Of a stretch of 64,000 nt of DNA, positions 26,105 to 37,097 are shown one piece after another. The translations under genes were made by a program, and so were the position numbers. The notes under the pieces were generated by a model. That model made no database searches. It saw only the letters and a list, made by a program, of their open reading frames with translations, and had not been told where the DNA came from. This DNA comes from Cenococcum geophilum 1.58 (taxonomy: Eukaryota; Ascomycota; Dothideomycetes; Gloniales; Gloniaceae): positions 64,194 through 128,193 of the forward strand of contig KV748270.1 of the NCBI GenBank assembly GCA_001692895.1, in the 5' to 3' direction. Each line of letters starts with the position of its first letter. Position 1 is the stretch's first letter.

Positions 26105-26790
26105 TTACTACTAAAGCCATTTGTACCTAATACTTAGATTATTCTAAGCCGCCTATAACAAAGCTTTATAGGAAATACTATAGTAGACTTATTAATGGGC
26201 TAGGTATATAGATATAGGTTAAGTTAATAAATAAACATAACTGGCGAAGTAGTTGTCTAATAAATTAACTCCAATTATATTCTAAGATTTACTATAAAGA
26301 AGAGAACTATCTATAGTAGGGACTATAGTCCTTTAAATATATAATACTACGCTTAAGAAATGTACTAAGTACGTCGGTACGTTAGTATGTCGGTATATTA
26401 TATTCCTACGTCCCTACATTCCTACGTTCCAAACTTGTAACGTAACTTACTACGTAACTCAGCTACCCCTTATTTTATAGCTCGATCAGTTCTAGCACCT
26501 CCCGTACTATCTTAACTAACCTATATATATCTCTTCTTAATAGTTCTACTACTGCCGATATAAGGTCCGTAACACTTTATCTAATACTTACTAAAATTAC
26601 TCTTAATATATTCTCTATACCAATAATAAGCTCTATATATAAATAAGCTTTTAGTTAAGCTAAAAGGATTATTACTAATAAGCGTAATAGACTATTAGCC
26701 GATATAATTAAAGGCCTTTTATTAAATAGTTTAATTAACTATATTAACTCCGGTAGAGCTTTAACTATACGCTAGTTAATAAGCTTAAAT
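26105..26790 (-). mobile_element. Truncated gypsy-1-family fragment (LTR plus adjoining 3' region), inverted
   Basis: On the minus strand an LTR starts at 26461 (TGAGTTACG after a purine tract) and runs left to the gypsy-2 insertion. The DNA right of 26461 matches the non-coding stretch before the LTR at 10037. No pol remains. Confidence 0.65.
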
Positions 26791-27228
26791 ATTAATCTTA
26801 TTAGCTATAAGCTAACAATGGAGGTAGAAAAGTTGGTTTAGTAAGATATATTTAATAGAGCTTTATATTTAATTAAATCTAATATAAAAATAGAGCTTGT
26901 AGAGCCTTTACTACTAACTATTCTATCTGTCTTTTAAGTTTCTATAAGTACGTAGGACGAATTTAGCTATATTTAAATACTCTATTAGGTAAATTAGGGT
27001 TAAATTTTTATTTAGTAATATTAATATTTGTATATAGAGAGGTGGTACTAAAAATCCGCAATAAAATACTATTAAGTCTATATTAATTTCCTAATTAGGA
27101 TAGCTAGCTAGTAGCTTAATAGTTAGTAGGCATTATCTAACAGTTAGCAGATAGTAAGCGATCCAATTAATACAGTTAGTTAGCTATTTTGCTTAAGCTT
27201 ATAGCTAGGCTAATTATTAGATATACTA
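26790..27228 (-). mobile_element. Truncated relative of the 11.1-kb hAT-like element
   Basis: In reverse complement this matches about 11134-11570, with a RIP-decayed terminus TTAGATATACTA at 27217-27228 corresponding to TTGGACACACTG. The internal end near 26790 fades gradually, so that boundary is approximate. Confidence 0.65.
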
Positions 27229-28499
27229 TACTTAGGGGTAGCCAAGACCTAGCCAAAGGCTAGGCTTAGCACCTCTTTATAAACACCTCTGGCTTATAGC
27301 CCTTCCCTTTTTATTAGTTTGTCTCTCTTTTATTACTATACTCTTTACCATATTGTCCACTCCTCTATTAACTCTTCTATAACTTATACTCGGCTTATTT
27401 ACCCCCTACTGTATATCTAGGCAATATACTTTACACTATTATAATAATAAGAGAGCAACTAACTAATTAAAACTTTAGATTTTGGAAAGCTTTATTTACT
27501 ACCTTACCTAAAGGCTTACTAACTCCCTTTACTAGATCTAATATTATTTTAGTAGTAGGTTAAAAGGGTATTAAAGAAGCTATATTTAAGTTGCTGTGAA
27601 AGAACTATGCTATAGTAGACGCGTAGGAAAAAGATTTATGCCTAAAACACCAGAAATAAATATATAAACTCCGCCTACTAAATAAACTTATACTTTATTT
27701 ATATACTAGATATAGAAATTTAAATAAATGTAGGTGGTTGAAGTCTTAAGAATTTTGGTATAAAAATGCAGAGATACGAGCCTTCGTGTTTACGCGAATT
27801 TTACACGTTGGTGGTTTGGTAAGTATGGCCCACTATAATTTTCACAATAAAATTAGTAGGGTCGTATTTGTCCGACTAGGGTCGTAGGTGCTAAGCAGTA
27901 ACTTCGGTTATCTCAGGTGCCTCAGCCGCTTCTCCGAGGAATTTGTGGCGTTGCATAGTCCCACTCTCTTGCCACTGCCCCACTCTGCCCAATTAGCGGC
28001 GCGCACTAACTCTTGCGAACTCTTAAGCCAATAGAACGTCGCGCTACCCCCTAGCCCCCCTGTAACCCCAAAATTCCTCTGCGAAGTGTCTGATTATGGG
28101 CGCGCGTTTGCTGTAAACCGGGCGCGATTCTTAACGTATGCCAACTTTAAGCAACTCTAGCAGCGTAAATATACCAGTTATAGTCTTAGTGCGCGATGCA
28201 TTTAAATTAAAATCTCTTCTTTTATTTAATTATAATAATTATAATTAGCTAACTACTGTATTAGGGGGCGATATACAGCCTTAAAGTTTAAAGATGTATT
28301 TTTAAAACTGGTTTTTTTTGCCAGCTGCATCGAAACAACGGCCGTACTCTACCACTACTACTCTATTTCCTTCTAAATTTACAGAGGTGCCTCTTTTATC
28401 CTATAATAACCAGCTCACCTGGTTAAACTAGTAGGTATAGATTTGCTTTGCAAATCCTATCCCTCCATCGTGCTGCAGGGGCTGCTTTGTAGCAGGGTA
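27229..28499. other. Intergenic DNA, no gene seen; less decayed from about 27.8 kb
   Basis: AT-rich at the left. From about 27780 to 28130 base composition is nearly normal and CpA is retained, suggesting unique DNA that escaped RIP, but I find no convincing coding frame. A block TTAGGGGGCGATATACA at 28262 recurs at 29716 in the same orientation, on the far side of the minisatellite and fold-back element. Confidence 0.45.
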
Positions 28500-29175
28500 A
28501 GCTTTGGGCAGAGCCTCGTGTAGGGCTTTAGTAGAGCATCGTGCAGAGCATCGTGCAGAGCTTCGTGCAGAGCCTTGTGCAGGCGTGCAGNCGTGTAGAT
28601 TGCAGACGTGTAGATTGCAGACGTGCAGACGTGCAGACGTGCAGACATTCGTACGGGCGTTCGTGCGATTAATTAATTGTATGGACGTTCATAAAGCCGT
28701 TCGTACGGGCGTTTGGTTGATNGATCATATAGACGTTTATAGAGCCGTTCGTGTAGACGATTATAGAGCCTTCCTAGTAGTATATTAGTGCTGCATATTA
28801 GGAGAGCTTTGGAGCTCCGTACTAAGCTTCGAGTAGAGCTTTGAGCAGAGCCTCGCGTAGAGCTTTTAAGCAGAGCTTTTGAGCAGAGCTCCGTGCAGAG
28901 CCTCGAGTAGAGCTTCGAGCAGAGCGTCATGCAGAGCGTCGTGCAGAGCGTCGTGCAGAGCTTCGAGCAGAGCTTCGATAGAGCTTTGAGTAGAGCGTCG
29001 TGCAGAGCCTTGTGCAGAGCTTCGAGCAGAGCTTCGAGCAGAGCTTCGAGCAGAGCTTCGAGCCGAGCAGAGCTTCGAGCCGAGCAGAGCAGAGCTTTGT
29101 ATAGGCGTTCGTGCAGGCGTTCGTGTAGGCGTTCGTGTAAACGTTCGTGCAGGCGTTCGTGCAGGCGTTCGTAGA
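28500..29175. repeat. 12-bp minisatellite, locus 1
   Basis: Degenerate tandem copies of a 12-bp unit, GAGCTTCGTGCA and variants such as GAGCTTCGAGCA, with related GCGTTCGTGCAG units at the edges. Because 12 is a multiple of three and the unit lacks stops in every phase, long open frames appear on both strands. These are not genes. Ambiguous bases (N) at 28591 and 28722 show assembly uncertainty here. Confidence 0.9.
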
Positions 29176-29235
29176 CGTTTGTAGGGGCGTTTGTAGGGGT
29201 ACTAGGGGGACGGTCGGGCTCTATTGCGGATGCAA

Positions 29236-29660
29236 TATAACGTATTCGGTAAGCAAGTGGCCACTGCAAGCATGTGGCCACCTCACCAAAAAACCAAAAA
29301 ATCGATCTTTAGTATCTCAACAACAACTAAATAATAAATTCTAAAANTTTAGATTTAGACTTTCATATACGCTTTGCAACTCCTATTAAAGTTGCATAGT
29401 AATTAGTTNAGTAGTTTTTAAGATATAGAGATTTTGCTTTATTTTGGCCCCAAAATCATAATATCTTAAAAACTACTAGACTAATTACTATGCAACTTTA
29501 ATAGGAGCTGCAGAGTGTATATAAAAGTCTAAATATAAATTATTACAATTTATTATTTAGTTGTTGTTGAGATATTAAGGATCGATTTTGTGGGTTTTTG
29601 GTGAGTTTTTGGAGGTGGCTACATGCTTGCAGTGGCCACTTGCTTACCGAATACGTTATA
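29236..29660. mobile_element. 425-bp fold-back (long inverted repeat) element
   Basis: Arms of about 190-200 bp, starting TATAACGTATTCGGTAAGC at the left and ending with its complement at 29660, flank a short loop near 29440-29455. The arms differ by scattered substitutions and small indels. There is no coding sequence. The flanking TA suggests a TA-type target. N bases at 29347 and 29409 lie inside the left arm. It is probably a MITE or fold-back transposon of unknown superfamily. Confidence 0.8.
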
Positions 29661-29800
29661 GAGTAAGAGATGAGCTTTTGAATAGAGGTATTAGCGAGCT
29701 AAGCAGCGCTATATTAGGGGGCGATATACAACGTTAAAGGCGATAGAACTGTTTTCTACTAGCGAGGCTGTATAGCCTTTATAAAAGGCGCCCATAATCT

Positions 29801-29991
29801 CTTAGACCCTCGGAGAGGAATCCACCTCGGCGCTCTGTAATTGGCTGCTAAAGCTAGCGCAAGCACTAACGCATGCGGCGTACATGAGCTGCGGCGCCAG
29901 TCGCTAATTGGCTTAGGTGTGGCGGTGCCAGCCGCTAATTGGCTCAGGAGTTTGCAGGAGGTAAGGTGGATTTTCTCTCCGAGGGTCTGAG
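29801..29991. mobile_element. 191-bp MITE-like element upstream of the DUF829 gene
   Basis: Inverted ends of about 26 bp: CTTAGACCCTCGGAGAGG... at 29801-29827, with the complement at 29964-29991 ending ...CTCTCCGAGGGTCTGAG. Internally a roughly 30-bp unit containing CGCTAATTGGCT is tandemly repeated. It lies 185 bp upstream of the predicted start codon at 30176, so it may supply promoter or 5'-UTR sequence. No target duplication could be fixed. Confidence 0.7.
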
Positions 29992-30175
29992 TCAACTGAG
30001 ATAAAACTTCGGTACGGCGTTGCCCAACGTCACGTGGCCGGGTGTAGTGATTCTCCTAAATAGGGGCTCAATCAAGTCAACACTCACCCTATGCTTCGTT
30101 AGCTGCCTCGCAGAGAACAAGAAGTCTCGTGAAGCGGCGCCTCTACCGCGGCTCCATCCGGCACGCCCCGTCACC

Positions 30176-31129
30176 ATGTCCGCCACCAAGCCCACGACAC
30201 CGCCAGACAACACACTCCAGAACTTCAGCCGTCAAAGTCCTTGCGTCTACTACCTCTCTAACTCCGAGCCAACCGAAACCGAGACAAGCGCAGAATCTGT
30301 CATCAATAATGCCGACATCGATAATGTCAATGCCAGCAGCAACCATAGCGATAGCAGTCCGCCCAACCTCATCATCCTCTGCACCTGGGTGAATGCCGCA
30401 CCCCGCCACATCGCAAAATACACCGCAGCCTACTCATCCCTCTACCCCTCAGCCGCGCAACTCCTTATCACCACCTCCCTCGCCGACATGTCCTACCGAC
30501 GCAACCCGACCCAGCGCTCCCGCCTCGCTCCCGCCGTCCGCACCATCGCGGCAACCTCATCGTCGACGCCGTCCCCCTCTCCCAGCCTACCGAACCCGAA
30601 CCCCCGCATCCTCCTCCACATCTTCTCCCACGGCGGCGCCCACACAGTCTGCCAGCTCGCGACTGCCTTCCGCGCCCAGACCTCCCGCCCTCTCCCCATC
30701 GGCGTCATGATCCTGGACAGCACGCCCGGCCACGGCACATACAAGCGCAGCCTTGACGCCATCGTCTTGAGCATGCCCAAGTCGGCCCTCATACGCGTCC
30801 TCGGCACGCCGCTCGCGCATGCGTACCTGTCAACTGTGTGGTTGATGGATCGGTTGTTGGGGGTCGAAAACGTCGTGCAGCGGTTGCGGCTTGGTTTGAG
30901 CGATAAGAGGCTGTTCGCCGAGGAGGCGCCGCGGCTGTATGCGTACTCGAAGGCGGATAGGATGGTCTGGTGGGAGGATGTGGAGGAGCATGCAAAAGCA
31001 GCGGAGGACGCAGAGTGGGAGGTGGAGAGGGTAAGGTTTGAGGAAAGTCCACACGCAGGGCATATCTTAGAGGATGGGGAGAGGTATTGGGGTGCTGTGA
31101 GGAGGACTTGGGGGAAGGGTAAGGGGTAG
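30176..31129 (+). CDS. DUF829/TMEM53-like alpha/beta-hydrolase-fold protein, 317 aa
   Basis: Single exon. The start at 30176 is chosen for its strong context (CACCATGTCC); the frame is open upstream for 52 more codons, but that part has no family resemblance. The core begins LIILCTWVNAAPRHIAKYT (about residues 65-83). A nucleophile-elbow-like HIFSHGG follows with Ser151, then ILDSTPG (179-185), SKADRMV with Asp261, and a C-terminal SPHAGH with His293/296. That is the Ser-Asp-His layout of the DUF829 (Pfam PF05705) family, which includes animal TMEM53 and the fungal PaxU proteins. Residues 30-65 and 124-142 are low-complexity inserts. No biochemical role is established for most members. It is unmutated although embedded in decayed repeats, 14 kb from the polyketide locus, so it need not belong to it. 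Confidence 0.85.
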   Translation: MSATKPTTPPDNTLQNFSRQSPCVYYLSNSEPTETETSAESVINNADIDNVNASSNHSDSSPPNLIILCTWVNAAPRHIAKYTAAYSSLYPSAAQLLITTSLADMSYRRNPTQRSRLAPAVRTIAATSSSTPSPSPSLPNPNPRILLHIFSHGGAHTVCQLATAFRAQTSRPLPIGVMILDSTPGHGTYKRSLDAIVLSMPKSALIRVLGTPLAHAYLSTVWLMDRLLGVENVVQRLRLGLSDKRLFAEEAPRLYAYSKADRMVWWEDVEEHAKAAEDAEWEVERVRFEESPHAGHILEDGERYWGAVRRTWGKGKG

Positions 31130-31339
31130 TGTCGGCCATTGCGTAACGTTTCCACAAAATTCAATCGTTCCGATACCGATTTGGCTGAGAATAGAATAAT
31201 GTGAAAGTTGCATTTATAAAAGTGTTCATACATAGTATCGAATGCTTATACAATCACGACCTTTATGCCTGTGTCTGAAAAAGGTCAGGTGAGATCAGCT
31301 GATCGTTCTGCTTATTGATGTACCCCTTTACCTCAGAAG

Positions 31340-32955
31340 CTTAGACCTTACCTCAGCAGGCTCAGACGTGATTCTGTTGGTGCGGATTTTCAATCGGTCC
31401 GCAAGCTGACTAACTACATTTGTGCGAAACCACCAGAATCACGTCTGAGCCACATTTCCAAGGTTTCTTAGTAAATCCGACGATATTTGCGTTGCGGAGG
31501 TTGCGGATATTAAAATAACTCAACACCAGTATTTTATATTATTCCCTAAAGTTGATCGATTATATAACAGAACGTAGGCTTTTAGAATATATTATTTTTA
31601 TTACTTAGGTATTTTTAGGTCTTGTGATCATTTTCATTAAAAAAAAAAAAGCGTTATTAGCAATTCTGTGACCATATATAACTTTATTAAACGCTGGCTA
31701 ATATATATAAAACCTATATAGATCTATAATAGGTACCTTAAGGCACCTACTATAGCCAGGTGGATATATAATATCCACAATATATTAGATAATCTCCCTA
31801 TAAACCTCATTATATGCTAAGTACTAAGTTATAGATATTTAAGCTAACCTATAGTATACTACTATAAAAACTTATTATATATAGAGATAGAGGGTTAAAT
31901 AAGATACTAGAACAGCTGCTACTATATTAGGTGCCGGATACTTAAAATTGAAGAAGTTATAGGATGGAGCGGGAGCGACGGCTCCGAATAGATATCCGCA
32001 ACGTCCTCAATCGCACTGCGGGTCTCTTCGTGCAGAGCTTTGAGCAGAGCTTCGAGCAGAGCCTCGTGCAGAGCTTCAAGCAGAGCCTTGTGCAGAGCTT
32101 CAAGCACAGCCTTGTACAGAGCTTCGAGCAGAGCTCCGTGCAGAGCTTCGAGCAGAGCTCCGTACAGAGCTTCGAGTAAAGCCCCGTGCAGAGCTCCGTG
32201 CAGAGCTTCGTACAGAGCTTCGTGCAGAGCTTCGTGCAGAGCTTCGTGTAGAGCTTCGTGCAGAGCTTCGTGCAGAGCCTCCGTACGCGGAGCTTTCGTA
32301 CGCGGAGCTTTGTGCGGAGCTTCGTGGAGAGCCTCCGTACGCAGAGCTTTGCGGAGCTTCGTGCAGAGCTTCGTGCAGAGCTTCGTGCAGAGCTTCGTGT
32401 AGAGCTTCGTGCAGAGCTTCGTGCAGAGCCTCCGTACGCGGAGCTTTCGTACGCGGAGCTTTGTGCGGAGCTTCGTGGAGAGCCTCCGTACGCAGAGCTT
32501 TGCGGAGCTTCGTGCAGAGCTTCGTGCAGAGCTTCGTGCAGAGCCTCCGTACGCGGAGCTTTCGTACGCGGAGCTTTGTGCGGAGCTTCGTGGAGAGCCT
32601 CCGTACGCAGAGCTTTGCGGAGCTTCGTGCAGAGCTTCGTGCAGAGCCTCCGTACGCAGAGCTTCGTGCGGAGCTTCGTGCAAAGCTTCGTGCAGAGTTT
32701 CGTGCAGAGCTTCGCACAGAGCCTCGTGCAGAGCCTAAGTAGGCGAATCGCCCGTTCGGCGGCGCTTTTTGCTTGACATCGCGGGGGTTAATAGGGTGGA
32801 TATATTGATCGATTATAGAGCTGCCTCTGCGGATTAATTTGACGGTATTTCTAAGATAATAGCTGTTGTGGGGGGGTAGATTAATTTCGTTTAAGAAGGT
32901 GACCGCTCCACATACAAACAAAGTCGGATCGCTTAAGAAATGCTGGAAAAGTCTC
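31340..32955 (+). mobile_element. Repeat family X, copy 1 (carries a minisatellite)
   Basis: Both flanks of the minisatellite at 32028-32738 are shared with 33046-34158. The left flank has the GATTCTGTTGGTGCGG hairpin region and the TTAGAATATATTATTTTTATT block. The right flank has the TCGATTATAGAGCTGC block, ending in CTCTCAGACC. The left end holds an imperfect hairpin (about 31367-31452; arms GCTCAGACGTGATTCTG and its complement). There is no coding sequence beyond repeat artefacts. It is a non-autonomous element of unknown class. Confidence 0.65.
32028..32738. repeat. 12-bp minisatellite, locus 2, with higher-order structure
   Basis: Same unit as locus 1. A composite block beginning GCCTCCGTACGCGGAGC recurs at 32277, 32428 and 32543 (spacings 151 and 115 bp, differing by 36 bp or three 12-bp units), showing block duplications. 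CpA and TpG remain common inside although flanks are RIP-decayed. Apparent proteins of up to about 290 aa on both strands are repeat artefacts. Confidence 0.9.
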
Positions 32956-33045
32956 TCAGACCATAGAATCAACTTTTTGACAAAAAAGGTTAGCGATATC
33001 CGCTTGCGGATATACGTATGTCCGCTAATTGATTCTACGGTCTGA
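32956..33045. repeat. 90-bp palindromic element Z (intact copy)
   Basis: Ends are inverted repeats of 17 bp with one mismatch: TCAGACCATAGAATCAA and TTGATTCTACGGTCTGA. An inner ATATCCGCTTGCGGATAT hairpin lies between them. A second copy is split by the Crypton pair (34154-34165 joined to 40027-40105). This intact copy therefore shows the empty insertion site. Confidence 0.8.
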
Positions 33046-34158
33046 GCTTGCTTACCTCAGCAAGCTTAGACGCGATTCTGTTGGTGCGGATTTTCAATCG
33101 GTCCGCAAGCTTACTAACTACGTTTGTGCGAAACCACCAGAATTACGTCTAAGCGTGTTTCGTAATACTTATAAGCATTCCGGCGATATCCATGATTTTT
33201 CCTATACTTGCAGTTAAATTGCTCAACCACAACGGCTTAAAATACTACTAAAAGTTCATCGATTATACAACAGAATCTAGGCTTTTAGAATATATTATTT
33301 TTATTACTTAGGTATTTTTAGGTCTTGTGATTATTTTCATTAAATAAAAAAAAGCGTTATTAGCAATTCCGGCGATATATATAACTTTATTAAGCGCTAG
33401 CTAATATATATAAAACCTATATAAATCTATAATAGCTACCCTAAAGAACCTTAGGTAGTTATTGTTTGGGTAGGCTGTACAGAGGCTCCGCGTATAAAAG
33501 CTCTACACGAAGCTCTACGTACGGAGGCTCTGCACGAAGCCTTACACGAAGCTCTGCACAAAGCTCTGCACAAAGCTTTTATAGAGTCTCCGTAGTAGAG
33601 CCGTCGTACGCAAAACCGTTGTACGCAGAGCCTCCGTACGCAGAGCTTTGTGCGGAGCTTCGTGCAAAGCTTCGTACGGAGCCTCGTGCAGAGCTTCGTG
33701 CGGAGCCTCATGCAGAGCTTTGTGCAGAGCTTCGTGTAGAGCTTCGTGCAGAGCTTCGTGCAGAGCATCGTGCAGAGCTTTGTGCAGAGCTTCGTGCAGA
33801 GCTTTTGTGCAGAGCTTCGTGCAGAGCTCATGCAGAGCTTCGTGCAGAGCCTCGTGCAGAGCTTCGTGCAGAGCTTCGTGCAGAGCTTCGTGCAGAGCTT
33901 CGTGCAGAGCTTCGTGCAGAGCTTCGTGCAGAGCTTCGTGCAGAGCCTCCGTACGCAGAGCTTCGTGCAGGGCCTAAGCGGGCTAATGGGGTAGATATAT
34001 TTATCGATTATAGAGCTGCTTCTGCGGATTAAATTAATGGTATTTCTGAGATAATAGCTGTTATGGGGGTGTAGATCAATTTCGTTGAAAAAAGGTAACT
34101 GCTCTACATACAAAAATAAGTCGGATCGCCTAATAAAACCTTACGAAAGTCCCTCAGA
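33046..34158 (+). mobile_element. Repeat family X, copy 2
   Basis: Shares flanks with copy 1 and carries minisatellite locus 3. Its right end (CCTCAGAACTATAG) is interrupted by the Crypton array where copy 1 continues into element Z. Confidence 0.65.
33478..33975. repeat. 12-bp minisatellite, locus 3
   Basis: Tandem GAGCTTCGTGCA units, most regular over 33700-33945. Open in all six phases; not a gene. Confidence 0.9.
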
Positions 34159-34165
34159 ACTATAG

Positions 34166-37097
34166 TATATCCACAAGTTACGTTTATATGGCTGATTTAG
34201 CGGCTAAGTCACGATTACGCAGGCGAGGAGCCCGTGCGTTCAGCGACTATAGATGTTACCCCATATCTATAGTTGATTTTTGATCGCCAGCGACACTACG
34301 CTCTTAACACCCGTCGAGCGCTATGCGGTAGAGCCTGCTGAGAGCCTTTCTACTTATTACTAGAATGGTAAGAATCGGCCTATGGTTAATGAAGATATTC
34401 GCGTTTTAAGTTACGCGCCGCCATTATATAGCACCCTAAAGTACCCCATTAAACTTATACGGTACTAAAATAAGCCCCTAGGGGGGCTATAGATAAAGGT
34501 TTTAATAGAAGACCTCTTAGTATCTTATTAGAAGTTATATATATAACTATTTTAAAGCTTTTTTACCCGCTTAAAGCCGTTTATAAAGCTAATCTAGCGA
34601 GCACTATATTTGCTCCTATTATAGATTAACCTACTATATAGCCGCTTCCTCGCTAAACTTTTAGACCTACGTAACCCGCTTAATTTCCTTAATAACCTTA
34701 AGCTATAGGGAGTACTATTAAACCTCCTTTTGCCAGCCGGCCCGCTATTTACTGCCCTATTTAGAATCTAGCGCTACTACGGAAGGATTGCCTCCTAGCC
34801 CTTCGGTCTACTTACGCTAAAGGGCCCGTATAGAGTTCACCGCGCGGCTTATATAGTATATAGGTAGAGACCTAAACCCGGGCTCTAGCTAAGACTGCGG
34901 CTATAGCTACGGCTACGGCTATAGTAGCGGCGGCGGTAGTAGCGGTGGCGAAGCTATACGGGAAAAAGAGCCTATAGCGCTTACCTAGGCGGACGTATAT
35001 TTACTAGATCCCGTAATAGATAGAGCTAAAGGGGCTACTTCTATAGGCGGACGCGGGGGGTTAGTAGACTAGCCCTAAGGCTATACCGCAGCTATAGCCG
35101 CAGCTATAGCTAAAGGGGCTTCTAGTTAAAATATAAGGCCTCTAGACGTTAGTAATTAAAGTTATAAAAATTAGGCCTACTAGGACTTATTTAGATGGTC
35201 TAATAAGCCCTTAACCTTGCTAGCTGTCTACTTATATTCGGCGTATAAAGCCTTTAGTTAGTTAGTAAGGAGTAGTATAGCTTAGTAGAGAATTAACAGC
35301 TAATTTAGGCTCCCCTCCTCTTCCTATAGGCAGGGCTTTAAATCCTACGCGAAGGCCTTATATACCTTATGCTAAAAAATAGGGTGGCTCTATATTAGAT
35401 GGCTTGGGAATATCTTATAAAGAGTTACTAAGTTCTATAGAATAACCTCGCGGAGGTAAAAGAGAAGGTTTATAACCCCTATAGCGGTAAGGTTGTTAAT
35501 CTAGTATAGCTATAGGCTAAAACGGCCCTTTTATTTGTTTAGTTTAGGCTATATTATTAATAGTAGTATATTAGGCGGCGTAATACCCACACAGCGGATT
35601 TTAAAACAGCCTATCTATAAGGGGTATCCTACTATTAACCTTATAAACTCTTACGGGAGAGAGTTTAAGTAATAGCCTACTATCTGCTCTTAGTTTTACC
35701 TCCTAGCGCGCTAAATCTAGTCCTTACTAACCCCCTTTAGCTCTGCCGTCTTAACGCCGGCGCTCCGCCTAATATATATCTTTTTTTTAAAGAAGACGTT
35801 AACGTATTAAAAGGCCTTTGCGACCTAATCTCGCTATAAGTTATATAAAAGGGCTGCCTTATAGTCCCTACCGCTTTTAATTAAGCATATATTATACTAT
35901 ACTAAGCGCCTACTAAAGTCCAGGAACAGCTTCGTACTAAGATCCTAGTAGTATAGAAGATAGAAAGCTAGCCCGCTAAGTATATAAATAAGCGGCTTCC
36001 TGTTCCGTAGGGCCCTAATAGTCTTAAGGCGGCTATGCTGGTTCTACTTACCTATATATATAGTAAATATTAAGGGTATATAGCGCGTAGGGCCTTTACC
36101 CTTAAACTTAAAGGTAAATAGATCTAAGATCTTAGTGGAGTATTTATTGCCGCTATAGGTAAGTATATAATAGCCTAGTAGGATATTAATAAGTATATAG
36201 AAGTAGCACTCTAGAGATAAGGCGGCGCCCCTAGCCTAGAGCTTACGGCAGATACTCTAAAACTCGTCCTCGGTATAGCCGTTAAGGAGGGTATCTTCGC
36301 CCTTATCGACAAACTGCTCTTTCTCACACTACGCGTCCCTCCGCTATAATGTCTTTAGGTACTCCCTAATGCTATCCTCCCGCAGAAACGGGTGGCTGTT
36401 TATTTCTATAGCTTTCTACATTTAATAGAGGTCCATTAAAGTAGTAATATAGCCATAAACTAACCGCTATAAGAACCGCGTCTCCTCTTAGGGTACGTTA
36501 ATATTAGCTTTACGGCTCTTCCCTTTTAAGGGCCGGCTTATAACCTCCTTAATAAGGAAGAGAAGTAGCTTATCCTTTATAACGGTATCACTATTATAGT
36601 ACTGCTTCCGTTTATAGAAGGCCTAGGGCCGGACAATACGTTAGTTATAGGCCGCGATACTTTTAGGAGAGGGGGGGTATTACCTTAAACTCCTTCTGCT
36701 TTAGATTATACGTTAAAGACATATTCTTAGGCCTTATAGTACGCATAAGGGCGAGGATATACTGCGCGTTAGCGTGTAATTTAGTATTATTAGCGATATT
36801 AATCTCTACGCGGTTAGTTAGCGCTATTTTATATAGTAGGTATAATAGCAGATATGCTGCCGCAATTAAGGATTAGGCAGGAAGGACTTTTTTATATATA
36901 CTTAGGGCCCTAATGCCCCTAATTACCCTATAGTTGGGGTTAATTAGCGGCTTAATTAGCGGGTAGCCCTAAATATATAAATCTCCTCAGCTTGGCGCTG
37001 GTGGCGCTATAGAGATCCTCAAATCTAACCTAGGTGGCTGGCTAAATACGTAATTTTTTGGCTAACTAACGATTAGCTAGGCCTCTTATACTAATAA
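34166..37097 (-). mobile_element. Crypton-type tyrosine-recombinase transposon, copy A (2932 bp), degraded
   Basis: On the minus strand the decayed protein matches copies B and C. Its blocks resemble fungal proteins with Ndc10_II-like (CBF3/Crypton) DNA-binding and tyrosine-recombinase regions. Stops are RIP type. The left end begins TATATCCACAAG next to ACTATAG. The right end (GGCCTCTTATACTAAT) runs directly into copy B. There are no long inverted repeats and no encoded DDE transposase, as expected for Cryptons, which integrate by a tyrosine recombinase. Confidence 0.75.

Noticed and set aside
28250-28290. Telomere-like TTAGGGGG
   Set aside because: Single occurrences only, at 28262 and 29716, with no TTAGGG array.
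28673-29281. Long open frames on both strands through the minisatellites (also 31922-32972 and 33451-34113)
   Set aside because: They arise because a 12-bp stop-free unit is repeated; all six phases stay open, composition is purely the repeat, and no frame is favoured.
30493-31233. Several open frames antisense or frame-shifted to the DUF829 gene
   Set aside because: High GC in the true frame keeps alternatives open; only the 30176-31129 frame has recognisable family motifs and a good start context.
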